Source of the DNA: VRUE01 sp040508545
Lineage (GTDB): Bacteria; Actinomycetota; Thermoleophilia; Solirubrobacterales; 70-9
Assembly (NCBI GenBank): GCA_040508545.1
Contig: JBEVMR010000008.1
Location: 1 to 41,393, forward strand
Direction: 5' to 3'
Length of the DNA stretch: 41,393 nt
The position numbers and the translations under genes are program-made. Positions 26,299 through 33,105 of the stretch are shown here, one piece after another. Each line of letters opens with the position of its first letter. The stretch's first letter is position 1. Below the pieces are notes generated by a model. The model searched no databases. It saw only the letters and a program-made list of their open reading frames with translations, and had not been told where the DNA came from.

Positions 26299-26324
26299 AC
26301 CGGTTCAAAGCTCAACCACACCCC
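26279..26324. repeat. 46-bp palindromic direct repeat, copy B
   Basis: The second copy, 981 bases from copy A. Here the palindrome is longer and perfect: TGTGGTTGAGCTTTGA (26276-26291), a 13-base spacer, then TCAAAGCTCAACCACA (26305-26320), giving 16-base arms. The spacer contains the DUF559 start codon (ATG 26298-26296 on the minus strand), so in mRNA the start codon would sit in the loop of a long hairpin. Confidence 0.9.
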
Positions 26325-26374
26325 TTTCTCTCCCCCCGACGAACGCATTTTCGGCCCTATGACTGGCCAGGGAT

Positions 26375-26391
26375 ACTTTGAAGTTCAAAGT
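26375..26391. promoter_or_regulatory. Palindromic operator upstream of the cupin gene
   Basis: ACTTTGA-AGT-TCAAAGT is a perfect 7-base inverted repeat with a 3-base centre, between the DUF559 gene and the cupin gene. GATACT at 26372-26377 overlaps its left arm and could be a -10. The half-site CTTTGA/TCAAAG is the same as in the 46-bp repeats, with a spacing 10 bases shorter. Confidence 0.5.
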
Positions 26392-26446
26392 GCGCCAAGA
26401 TGCCTGTACGCAATCGGCCCAGCGGGCCAAGACCGGGAGGACACAG

Positions 26447-26839
26447 ATGAGCACCCACGCGGTGAAGAAGATCGACGAGATGGAGGCCATCTACATGGGC
26501 TCCTTCAAGCGGGCCCGAGCAGAGCTGGGGGTCGAGTCGTTTGGCATGCAGATCATCGACATGCCGCCCAACTTCGAGAACTACCCCGAGCACGACCACG
26601 CCGAAGACGGTCAGGAGGAGGTCTTCATGGCGCTGCGCGGCGGCGGCGAGATCGAGATCGACGGCGAGCGCTTCCCGCTCGACGGCGACCACGTCGCCCG
26701 CGTCTCAGCCGGCACCAAGCGCAAGCTCTGGCCCGGGGCCGACGGCATCCGCGTGCTCGTCCTCGGCGGTGTCCCGGGCGAGGTCTACGAGGCGCCGGAC
26801 AGGTCCAAGCTGGGCGAACCAGATCCGATGGCAAGCTGA
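26447..26839 (+). CDS. Cupin-domain protein
   Basis: A 130-residue single cupin. Motif 1 is visible as ENYPEHDHAEDGQEEVFMALRGGGEIEIDG, with two His and one Glu as likely metal ligands; motif 2 (GDHVARVSAGTKRKLWPG) lacks the usual His. The start ATG 26447 has GGGAGG 7 bases upstream; the in-frame extension to 26378 has no ribosome-binding site and overlaps the operator. Cupins of this size bind or isomerise small molecules or act as sensors; no specific substrate can be named. It is probably regulated through the palindrome at 26375-26391. Confidence 0.82.
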   Translation: MSTHAVKKIDEMEAIYMGSFKRARAELGVESFGMQIIDMPPNFENYPEHDHAEDGQEEVFMALRGGGEIEIDGERFPLDGDHVARVSAGTKRKLWPGADGIRVLVLGGVPGEVYEAPDRSKLGEPDPMAS

Positions 26840-26876
26840 GTCGAACGCAGGCAGCGCGCTGACTCGAGACAGGCTC

Positions 26877-27491
26877 CTAGGCTGAGTCGGCGCGCATCTG
26901 CGCGCAGCGCTGGTCCCAGAGGCCGATCAGCTCCTCCGGCAGGAGCTTGAACAGAGGCTCGTGCTCGTCGGTCTCGAGCAGCATTTCCATGTCGTACTCC
27001 CAGACCAGGATCTGGTGGTCGAGGTCGACCACCAGCCCCGCGTCGAGCTCCTCCTGCTGTAGGACGTAGTCGTCGCGGGCCTCGATCACGTTGGCGATCT
27101 TGTCGGCAGCGAAGACCCGCTGCGCCTCGATCCCGGTCGCCGCGACCCGGCCGCGAAGCTCGCGCTTGCGCTCCTCGTAGTCGCCGATCTCGAGGTCTTC
27201 GGTCAGCGCGCAGACGATCATCGCCACTTTCATGCCGAAGCGCTCGCGCAGCTGCCCGAGGCCGAGCCGGGTGTACTCGAGCGTGTCGTGGAGCAAGCCG
27301 GCCGCGATCAGCTGCTCGTCCATCCGGTGCTCGGCGAGCAGCTCGCCGACGGCCAGCGGGTGCTCGATGAACGGGACGTCGTCGCCGACGTCGCGGAACG
27401 TCCCCTGATGCAGCTCTCGGGCCGTCGCGAGCGCCTGGCGAACCAGTGGGGAGCGCTCAGCTAACTCCTCGACCCTGCTGGAGGGGGACAT
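26877..27491 (-). CDS. HD-domain phosphohydrolase, RelA/SpoT-HD-like
   Basis: A 204-residue protein with the HD metal ligands: His44 in FIEHPLAVGELL, His68-Asp69 in AAGLLHDTLEYT and Asp130 in FAADKIANV. The order H...HD...D and the text TRLGLGQLRERFG resemble the ppGpp-hydrolase domain of SpoT-like proteins, though no synthetase domain is present. It could be a small alarmone or nucleotide hydrolase. The ATG at 27491 is preferred; a long in-frame extension upstream is antisense to the exchanger gene. It lies 56 bases downstream of the exchanger gene. Confidence 0.82.
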   Translation of the reverse strand: MSPSSRVEELAERSPLVRQALATARELHQGTFRDVGDDVPFIEHPLAVGELLAEHRMDEQLIAAGLLHDTLEYTRLGLGQLRERFGMKVAMIVCALTEDLEIGDYEERKRELRGRVAATGIEAQRVFAADKIANVIEARDDYVLQQEELDAGLVVDLDHQILVWEYDMEMLLETDEHEPLFKLLPEELIGLWDQRCAQMRADSA

Positions 27492-27547
27492 CGCATCCAC
27501 CGTAGCGCACTCGGGTTCGCGCCGAAACCCCTTCGGTACCAGATGCG

Positions 27548-28549
27548 TTAGGCGCGTACCACGACGATCACGATGAAGGCGGCGTAGAGCGTGAACCAGG
27601 TGACCACGGCGGGTAGCGAGAAACGGTCGCGGCGGTGCAGCATCTCGTAGGCGAGGAAGCCGCCGGCGAGGCCGAGCACGACCGAGATCGCCGCGTTGGC
27701 GCTCAGCGCCCAGTCGGTGAAGAGCAGGCCGATGCCGAAGGGCACCGTCGACTGGAAGACCATCGCCCCGGTGATGTTGCCGAGCGCGAGCGAGTCCTTG
27801 CCCTCGCGCACCCAGAAGAAGCTGTTCACCTTCTCGGGCAGCTCGGTCGCCAGCGGCGCCAGGATCAGCGCGAGCACGACAGCCTCGACGCCGAGGCTGT
27901 CGGCGATGTGGAGCAGCTCCTCGACGAAGAGGTGGGCGCCGCCGACCATCGCCCCCAGCCCAACCAGGAGCTGGATGATGCACAGCGCCAGCCCCGGGTT
28001 GGTCCGGTACTCGGCCCGCCGCTCGAAAATCAGCGGGTCGAGCGTGCCGTGAGCCTGGACCTCGCCGCTGCGGCGCAGCGTGCGCCAGATGTAGAACGGG
28101 TAGGCGAGCAGGACGAGGACGCCGACCGGGTAGCGAACCGCCTCTGGCGCGCCCCAGGCAAGCGCCAGCGAGAGGGCGAAGAAGATCAGGAAGAAGACCA
28201 GGTCGCGCTCCAGGGTCGGCTTGTGGGCGTTCAACTCGAGCCCCTGCTCGCGGCGCTCCCGGTAGAGGTAGGCGAAGAGGCCGACCAGGCCCATCGCCAG
28301 CGTGCCGAGCAGGAAGGGAGCGCCGACGATCGCCCCGATCGCGACCTGGTCGGCGCCCTCCTTGGCCCCGATCAACGCCACGATCGCGATCAGCGTCTCC
28401 GGCATCGCCGTGCCGACCGCGGCGAGGACGCTGCCCACCGCTCCCTCGCCGAGCTCGAGCCGGTGGCCGATCCACTCGACCGCGTTGGTGAAGAGCAGCG
28501 CTCCGGCGAGGATTACCGCGAAGCTGACGAACAGCAGCAGGACGTTCAC
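27548..28549 (-). CDS. Cation/proton or Na+/Ca2+ exchanger family protein
   Basis: A 333-residue integral membrane protein with about 10-11 helices and the two inverted alpha-repeats of the CaCA superfamily. Repeat 1 is AVGTAMPETLIAIVALIGAKEG (Glu51) and repeat 2 is LATELPEKVNSFFWVREG (Glu near 238). The central loop is cytoplasmic and charged. It would exchange Ca2+ or another cation for H+ or Na+. The GTG start at 28549 lies 13 bases after the lipoprotein stop, so the two are co-transcribed; the N-terminal in-frame extension is antisense-like. Ion preference cannot be read from the sequence. Confidence 0.85.
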   Translation of the reverse strand: MNVLLLFVSFAVILAGALLFTNAVEWIGHRLELGEGAVGSVLAAVGTAMPETLIAIVALIGAKEGADQVAIGAIVGAPFLLGTLAMGLVGLFAYLYRERREQGLELNAHKPTLERDLVFFLIFFALSLALAWGAPEAVRYPVGVLVLLAYPFYIWRTLRRSGEVQAHGTLDPLIFERRAEYRTNPGLALCIIQLLVGLGAMVGGAHLFVEELLHIADSLGVEAVVLALILAPLATELPEKVNSFFWVREGKDSLALGNITGAMVFQSTVPFGIGLLFTDWALSANAAISVVLGLAGGFLAYEMLHRRDRFSLPAVVTWFTLYAAFIVIVVVRA

Positions 28550-28562
28550 TGGACTGTCGCGC

Positions 28563-29600
28563 TCAGCCGGCCAGGCCGTCGGGCACGCCCAGCCCGTCGA
28601 GCAGTTCGTCGAGCCCTTTGCCGCCTTCTTCACCTTGCAGCAGGCCGAGCAGTTCGATCGGGTTGACGCCGAGCTTGATGAACAGCCTGCTCAGGGGCTT
28701 GGCGTTTTCAGGCGCCGAGATCTTCTGCTCCTCGTTGACGCCGCTCAGAGTCAGGTCGAGGTCGATCTCGACCTGCTTGGGACCGCTGCCGCCGTTCTGC
28801 GGTTCGATCTTCAGCTGCAGCTCCAGCCGTCGCACGATGTCATCGTCGCCGACGTAGACGTCTGCCTGAGCGGTCTTGACGGCGCTGCCGACCTCGTCCT
28901 TCGCGTTGTCGATTTCCGACTTCGAGGGCAGCGGGCCGGCGCCGGCGAGCTGCGCCTGGCAGGGCTCGCTTTCGACCACTTCCAGCACCGCGTCGATCGC
29001 CGCCGAGACCTCGAGGTCGCCGCTGATCTTGGTCGTGCTCGTGCCGTCGACGTCGGCGCTGCCTTCGTTGGCGCCGTTTTCGACGAAGTCGGCGACTTTC
29101 AGCTTGCCGAACTCTTCCTGGCAGGCCGCGGCGCCGGCCGAGCCGGGCTCAGCGCCACCTTCGCGCTGGGCCTGGTTGAGAGCCGATTCGACGAAGCTGA
29201 AGGTGGTCGGGTCGACTTCGTACTCGACTCCTTCGTAGTTGACGTAGGCGCTGTTGGGCAGCAGCACGACCCCGCCCTCGAAGTCGACGTTCTCGCCGTC
29301 GATCGAACCCTTCGCCGTCGCGTTCATGTCGAGCTGCGGCAGGCTGCCCGCCCCTTCGCCCTGGAAGGGGCCGGAGAGGCTGACCTCGAGCGTGCCGCCT
29401 TCGGGGCCCTGCGCGGCGAGGCCCAAGGAGAGATCGATGTCGCCGCTTTCGATTCCATCCAGGGTCGCTTCGTCGAGGACGGTCTGCGGGCTCTCGTCGC
29501 TCTTGTCGCTGCCGCCACCCCCGCAGGCTGCCAGGGCGGTCGTCGCGGCGAGGAGCGCTGCGACCGCGGCGAGGGGGTAGAGGAAACGAAGTCGACTCAA
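28563..29600 (-). CDS. Lipoprotein of the LppX/LprAFG-like beta-fold type
   Basis: A 345-residue lipoprotein: signal peptide with lipobox LAAC (Cys26) followed by a GGGGSDKSDES linker. The body alternates short acidic strands (GDIDLSLGLAAQGPEGGTLEVSL; VYVGDDDIVRRLELQLKIE) in the manner of LppX/LprG-like lipid-binding lipoproteins. A Cys pair (AAACQEEF and SEPCQAQL) may form a disulfide. The TTG start at 29600 has GGAGG at good spacing. It is co-transcribed with the exchanger gene downstream; the partnership is unexplained. Confidence 0.75.
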   Translation of the reverse strand: MSRLRFLYPLAAVAALLAATTALAACGGGGSDKSDESPQTVLDEATLDGIESGDIDLSLGLAAQGPEGGTLEVSLSGPFQGEGAGSLPQLDMNATAKGSIDGENVDFEGGVVLLPNSAYVNYEGVEYEVDPTTFSFVESALNQAQREGGAEPGSAGAAACQEEFGKLKVADFVENGANEGSADVDGTSTTKISGDLEVSAAIDAVLEVVESEPCQAQLAGAGPLPSKSEIDNAKDEVGSAVKTAQADVYVGDDDIVRRLELQLKIEPQNGGSGPKQVEIDLDLTLSGVNEEQKISAPENAKPLSRLFIKLGVNPIELLGLLQGEEGGKGLDELLDGLGVPDGLAG

Positions 29601-29671
29601 GACGGTTGGCCTCCTGGAAGGTCGTCGATGCGGTTGCGGGATCAGCGGGATGGTAAGGCTAGCGGCACTTC

Positions 29672-29920
29672 TTAGCGGCTCCTAAGCTCGGGCGGCGTCG
29701 ACTCGGTCAGGTTGAGCGCCAGGGGGAAGAGGAAGGCGCCGAGGAAGATCAGCACGATGCCGGCGACGATCAGCCAGCGCGAGGTGCTGAGGTGGCCGAG
29801 GATGCCGACGGCGAAGCCGATCAGCACCAGCGCGATGTACGGGCCGCCGCTGTGCGGGAGCAGGGAAGCGAGGGAGAGGGCGAGGGCAGGGGCAAGCGCG
29901 AGCACCGGGCGGATTATCAT
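29672..29920 (-). CDS. Small two-helix membrane protein
   Basis: An 82-residue protein with hydrophobic segments VLALAPALALSLASLLP, YIALVLIGFAVGILGHL and WLIVAGIVLIFLGAFLFPLAL. It is divergent from the MoxR ATPase gene, their starts separated by only 6 bases, and is probably the first gene of the transcript leading to the lipoprotein 71 bases further on. Function unknown. Confidence 0.6.
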   Translation of the reverse strand: MIIRPVLALAPALALSLASLLPHSGGPYIALVLIGFAVGILGHLSTSRWLIVAGIVLIFLGAFLFPLALNLTESTPPELRSR

Positions 29921-29926
29921 CGCCGG

Positions 29927-30820
29927 ATGGCTGAGGCGCAGGCACCCGCATCGGTAGCCGAGACCAAGGAGGCGCTAGCGAAGGCGAGCTACCTCGCCGA
30001 CGAGTCCGCGGCGCTGGTCTCGTTCCTCGCCCAGCGGCTCGGCAAGCCGATCCTGGTCGAGGGCCCAGCAGGGGTCGGCAAGACCGAGCTGGCCAAGGCG
30101 CTTTCCCGCGCCAGCGGGCGCGAGCTGATCCGCCTGCAGTGCTACGAGGGGCTCGACGAGGCCAAGGCGCTGTACGAGTGGAACTACCGCAAGCAGCTGC
30201 TGCGGATCCAGGCCGGCGGCGAGTCCGGCTGGGAGGAGGTCCACGGCGACATCTTCGGTGAGGAGTTCCTGTTGGCGCGGCCGCTGATGCAGGCGATTGC
30301 CAGCACCGAGCCGGTGGTCCTGCTGATCGACGAGATCGACAAGACCGACCAGGAGTTCGAGGCGATGCTGCTCGAGCTGCTCTCCGACTTCCAGATCACG
30401 ATCCCCGAGCTGGGCCAGGTCTCGGCCACCTCGATGCCGATCGTCGTCCTCACCTCGAACAACTCGCGCGAGCTGACCGAGGCGCTGAAGCGCCGTTGCC
30501 TCTACCTCTGGCTCGACTACCCCGAGCTGGAGCGCGAGATGGAGATCGTCCACCTGCACACGCCGGACCTCTCCGAGACCCTGACCCGGCAGCTGGTCGA
30601 GGTGGTGCGGATGGTGCGAGCGCTCGACCTGAAGAAGCCCCCCTCGATCGCCGAGACGATCGACTGGGCGCGGACGCTGCTCTTGATGGGGGCCGAGGAC
30701 ATCGATCGGGAGACCTTCGAGCAGTCGATGTCGATCATCGTCAAGCACCGCACCGACATCGACCTGGTCGCCGAGCGGGTGGGGATGAAGCTTGCCGAGT
30801 CCGTACGGCCCCAAAGCTGA
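29927..30820 (+). CDS. MoxR-family AAA+ ATPase
   Basis: A 297-residue AAA+ protein with Walker A EGPAGVGKTEL (45-55), Walker B VVLLIDEIDK, sensor 1 VVLTSNNSRELTEALKRRCLYLWLDYP, and a helical lid. The NNSRELT...KRRC text is typical of the CoxD/MoxR branch. Such ATPases act as chaperones with VWA-domain partners to mature metalloenzymes or remodel protein complexes. The start ATG 29927 is chosen because it immediately follows the divergent gene start. The stop lies 29 bases inside the VWA gene, so the two are coupled. Confidence 0.9.
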   Translation: MAEAQAPASVAETKEALAKASYLADESAALVSFLAQRLGKPILVEGPAGVGKTELAKALSRASGRELIRLQCYEGLDEAKALYEWNYRKQLLRIQAGGESGWEEVHGDIFGEEFLLARPLMQAIASTEPVVLLIDEIDKTDQEFEAMLLELLSDFQITIPELGQVSATSMPIVVLTSNNSRELTEALKRRCLYLWLDYPELEREMEIVHLHTPDLSETLTRQLVEVVRMVRALDLKKPPSIAETIDWARTLLLMGAEDIDRETFEQSMSIIVKHRTDIDLVAERVGMKLAESVRPQS

Positions 30821-32204
30821 GACCGGCCCTCCGGGGCTGGCGGCGAAGCTGCTCGGCTTCTGCGAGGAGCTGCGCAGCGAGGGGGTGGCGGTCGGCACCT
30901 CGGAGATCCTCGACGCCTTCGCCGCGCTCGAGCAGGTGCCGTGGGAGTCGCGCGACGACTTCCGCGAGGCGCTGGCGACGACGATCGCCAAGTCCCAGGA
31001 GGACCGGCGGCTCTTCGAGCTGCTCTTCGAGCGCTGGTTCTTCCGCACCGCCGAGGCTGAGGCGATCGAGCGCGAGATCGTCGAAACGGAGCAGCGCCAC
31101 GAAGGCGCCGAGCGGCTCGACATCGACGAGCTGCGCGAGCAGATCCGCCAGGCGATCGTCGCGGGCGACGACGGCGAGATGCGCGACCTGGCGCGGCTGG
31201 CGATCGCCGCCTTCGGCCGCCAGGGCGAGGGCTCAGGTGTGGTCGGCGTCGACGTGCAGCGAATCCGCCGCACCCTGGAGCTCTCGGCGGGCACGCAGCC
31301 GCAGCAGGGCGAGGCAGCCGACGGCGCCGCCGAGCTGCCGCCGATCGACCGCGACCAGCTCAACCGCTTCGAGCGCCACCTGCGCCGCGAGCTCGAACGC
31401 GACCTGATCGAGCGCACCGAGACCCTTCCCCCCTCCCGGCCGCTGGCCGAGCTCGACCGGGCGCTGCCGACCAGCCCGACGCAAGACCTGGCTGCTGTCC
31501 ATAGGGCCGTCTCGCAGATGAAGCGCCGCCTGGCGACGCTCGGCCACGAGCAGCGCGGGCGGCGCAAGGGCCGCACGGTCGACGTGCGGCGGACGATGCG
31601 GGCCTCGCTGGAGACCGGCGGCGTGCCGATGCACCTGCGCTACCGGCCGAAGCGGCCGCGGCGGCCCGAGATCTACGTGCTGTGCGACGTCTCGACCTCG
31701 GTCACCTCCGCAAGCGTCTTCTTCCTCTCGGTCCTGCACGCCCTGCACGACTCGTTCCGCAAGCTGCGCAGCTTCGTCTTCATCGAGCGGATCTCCGAGG
31801 TGACCGAGATCTTCGAGCACGAGCGCGACTTCCGCGAGATCGCCCGCCGCGTCTCCAGCGAGGGCGGCGTTGCCGACGTCTCCGGCTACACCGACTACGG
31901 CCGCGTCTGGCAGGAGTTCCTGACCGAGATCTCAGACGACCTCGACCCGCGCTCGACCGTGATCGTCCTCGGCGACGCCCGCACCAACGGCCGCGAGCCC
32001 CACGCCGAGGTCTTCGCCCAGGTGGCCGAGCGGGCCGGCCGGCTCTTCTGGCTCAATCCCGAGCCGCGGCTCTACTGGAACTACGGCGACTCGGTGATGG
32101 CCGCCTACGAGCGCTACTGCGACGGTGCCTTCGAGTGCTGGACCACCCGCCATCTGGAGAACTTCGTCAACGTCGTCGCCGGCGGCGTTCCCGCCGCCGA
32201 CTAG
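30792..32204 (+). CDS. VWA-domain protein, CoxE-like
   Basis: A 470-residue protein. The C-terminal half is a von Willebrand A domain with MIDAS residues in YVLCDVSTSVTS (Asp299-x-Ser-x-Ser) and VIVLGDARTN. A long helical, charged N-terminal half precedes it. With MoxR ATPases, CoxE-like proteins form remodelling pairs; CoxD/CoxE insert the CO-dehydrogenase cofactor, but no such enzyme is seen here. The TTG start at 30792 overlaps the ATPase gene by 29 bases and is preceded by GGGTGGGGAT as a ribosome-binding site. The client is unknown. Confidence 0.85.
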   Translation: MPSPYGPKAETGPPGLAAKLLGFCEELRSEGVAVGTSEILDAFAALEQVPWESRDDFREALATTIAKSQEDRRLFELLFERWFFRTAEAEAIEREIVETEQRHEGAERLDIDELREQIRQAIVAGDDGEMRDLARLAIAAFGRQGEGSGVVGVDVQRIRRTLELSAGTQPQQGEAADGAAELPPIDRDQLNRFERHLRRELERDLIERTETLPPSRPLAELDRALPTSPTQDLAAVHRAVSQMKRRLATLGHEQRGRRKGRTVDVRRTMRASLETGGVPMHLRYRPKRPRRPEIYVLCDVSTSVTSASVFFLSVLHALHDSFRKLRSFVFIERISEVTEIFEHERDFREIARRVSSEGGVADVSGYTDYGRVWQEFLTEISDDLDPRSTVIVLGDARTNGREPHAEVFAQVAERAGRLFWLNPEPRLYWNYGDSVMAAYERYCDGAFECWTTRHLENFVNVVAGGVPAAD

Positions 32205-32210
32205 CGCCCG

Positions 32211-32402
32211 GTGAGCACCTCCCGCCACGGCCTCTGTGACAGCTGCGCCCACCAGCAGCTCGTCCCCAACACGCGCGGCTCGGTCTTCAGCCTCTGCAAG
32301 CGCTCGCGCGAAGATCCAGCCTATCCACGCTATCCGCGAGTGCCGGTGTTGAGCTGCCCGGGGCACGAGCCGCGCCAGGACGACCTGGTCGCTAAGCAGT
32401 GA
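32211..32402 (+). CDS. Small cysteine-rich, probably zinc-binding protein
   Basis: A 63-residue protein with CDSC near the N-terminus and two further Cys (SLCKRS, VLSCPGH), giving a four-Cys set that could bind one zinc. The GTG start at 32211 lies six bases after the VWA stop, so it is in the same operon. Its stop overlaps the convergent DUF2283 gene by 11 bases. Possibly an accessory to the MoxR/VWA pair; no named family recognised. Confidence 0.6.
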   Translation: MSTSRHGLCDSCAHQQLVPNTRGSVFSLCKRSREDPAYPRYPRVPVLSCPGHEPRQDDLVAKQ

Positions 32403-32685
32403 GCGCCGGCGCCAGCTCGGCGGCGGACGTTTCGAGCCGACCGGGAAGAGAGTCCGTCTCGGGGATGGTGACCGTGATCTGCCCGTCTCGCTCAACCAAC
32501 CATTTCGCGTTGACGACGGTGATGCCAATGATCTCGCCAGCGTCGTTCAGCCTTACGGCATGGCCCTCAGCAGAGGCGAGGGTTTCCATGGCATGAGCCG
32601 GCATCCCCTTGCGCATGTATAGGACGTCTCTCTCGGCGTCATATATGACGCTGTCGAACCTATGTGCACCCATTCGGACCGTCAT
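32392..32685 (-). CDS. DUF2283-family protein, likely antitoxin-type
   Basis: A 97-residue protein whose core reads FDSVIYDAERDVLYMRKGMP ... VRLNDAGEIIGITVVNAKWLVERDG, the DUF2283 pattern (YDxxxDVLYI ... D..G.iiGI.i). Such small proteins are often paired with DUF4258-like partners and treated as antitoxins, a role mainly inferred from context. The ATG overlaps the stop of the upstream toxin-like frame (ATGA, 32682-32685). Confidence 0.75.
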   Translation of the reverse strand: MTVRMGAHRFDSVIYDAERDVLYMRKGMPAHAMETLASAEGHAVRLNDAGEIIGITVVNAKWLVERDGQITVTIPETDSLPGRLETSAAELAPALTA

Positions 32686-32975
32686 CGCCGGTGCCCTGAC
32701 CTCGGCTCAGCGGTTTGAGGAAATCCGGTTACGACGCGATCGAAGCCACCAGTGAACTCGACAACCACACGAATCCAGCCGTCCGGGCCTCCGCGTCTGA
32801 ACAGCCGCTCCCGGCCTGGCATCGGGTCAGGCTCTCGATAAGTTGGATGTTCGATCGTCAACACGACATCCTGCAATAAGTCGGCAATGTCAGCGTGCTC
32901 CGTCTGGATGTGGTTCCAAGCAGCCCAGTTGAGTTCAACATAGCGCCCATCCGGGCCTCAGACAAGAAGTATCAC
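32682..32975 (-). pseudogene. Toxin-like (DUF4258/BECR-type nuclease-like) gene with an in-frame nonsense codon
   Basis: The frame from GTG 32975 reads five codons, then TGA (32960-32958). It then continues GPDGRYVELNWAAWNHIQTE and on through HPTYREPDPMPGRERLFRRGGPDGWIRVVVEFTGGFDRVVTGFPQ to the stop at 32682. The part after the TGA matches a common actinobacterial family (aW.HI...H..., then P..grErffRrg...w..VVveF.....rVvTaFP). There is no ATG or GTG between the TGA and the conserved region; the first possible start is TTG 32876, which would delete the conserved first helix. So the gene is probably inactivated, leaving its DUF2283 partner intact. Confidence 0.6.
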
Positions 32976-32977
32976 AC

Positions 32978-33003
32978 GCGCTGACGCTAGGAAGCGTCAG
33001 CGC
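32978..33003. repeat. Strong hairpin in intergenic region
   Basis: GCGCTGACGCT-AGGA-AGCGTCAGCGC is a perfect 11-base-pair stem with a 4-base loop, extendable by ACACG/CGTGT past a small bulge. No T-tract follows on either strand. It sits just upstream of the broken toxin-like gene and may be a terminator-like or REP-like element. Confidence 0.55.
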
Positions 33004-33006
33004 ACG

Positions 33007-33038
33007 TGTTGCGCGCACATTCAAAGAATTGCGCAACA
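33007..33038. repeat. Inverted repeat TGTTGCGC/GCGCAACA
   Basis: Perfect 8-base arms separated by 16 bases, directly after the hairpin at 32978-33003 and upstream of the promoter at 33042-33069. Possible operator for the DUF4389 gene. Confidence 0.4.
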
Positions 33039-33041
33039 AGC

Positions 33042-33069
33042 TTGTGACCCAATTTCCCGCCGGTACGTA
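33042..33069 (+). promoter_or_regulatory. Promoter of the DUF4389 gene
   Basis: TTGTGA (33042-33047) and TACGTA (33064-33069), spacing 16, about 37 bases before the GTG start. This leaves room for a leader carrying the AAAGGGGAG ribosome-binding site. Confidence 0.4.
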
Positions 33070-33105
33070 GGCGATCATCGCCACAACTCGCGAAAGGGGA
33101 GCAGC

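Noticed and set aside
25298..26324. Integron attC-like core sites (GTTGAGC and GCTCAAC) in the 46-bp repeats
   Set aside because: The 7-mers fit the degenerate GTTRRRY/RYYYAAC consensus, but their order is inverted relative to attC, and there is no integrase or cassette array.
25298..26324. Insertion sequence with terminal inverted repeats
   Set aside because: The flanking 46-mers are direct, not inverted, relative to each other, and the encoded protein is not a known transposase.
32958..32960. TGA read as selenocysteine in the toxin-like gene
   Set aside because: It is only the sixth codon, no SECIS-like stem directly follows it, and the family does not use a catalytic Cys there.
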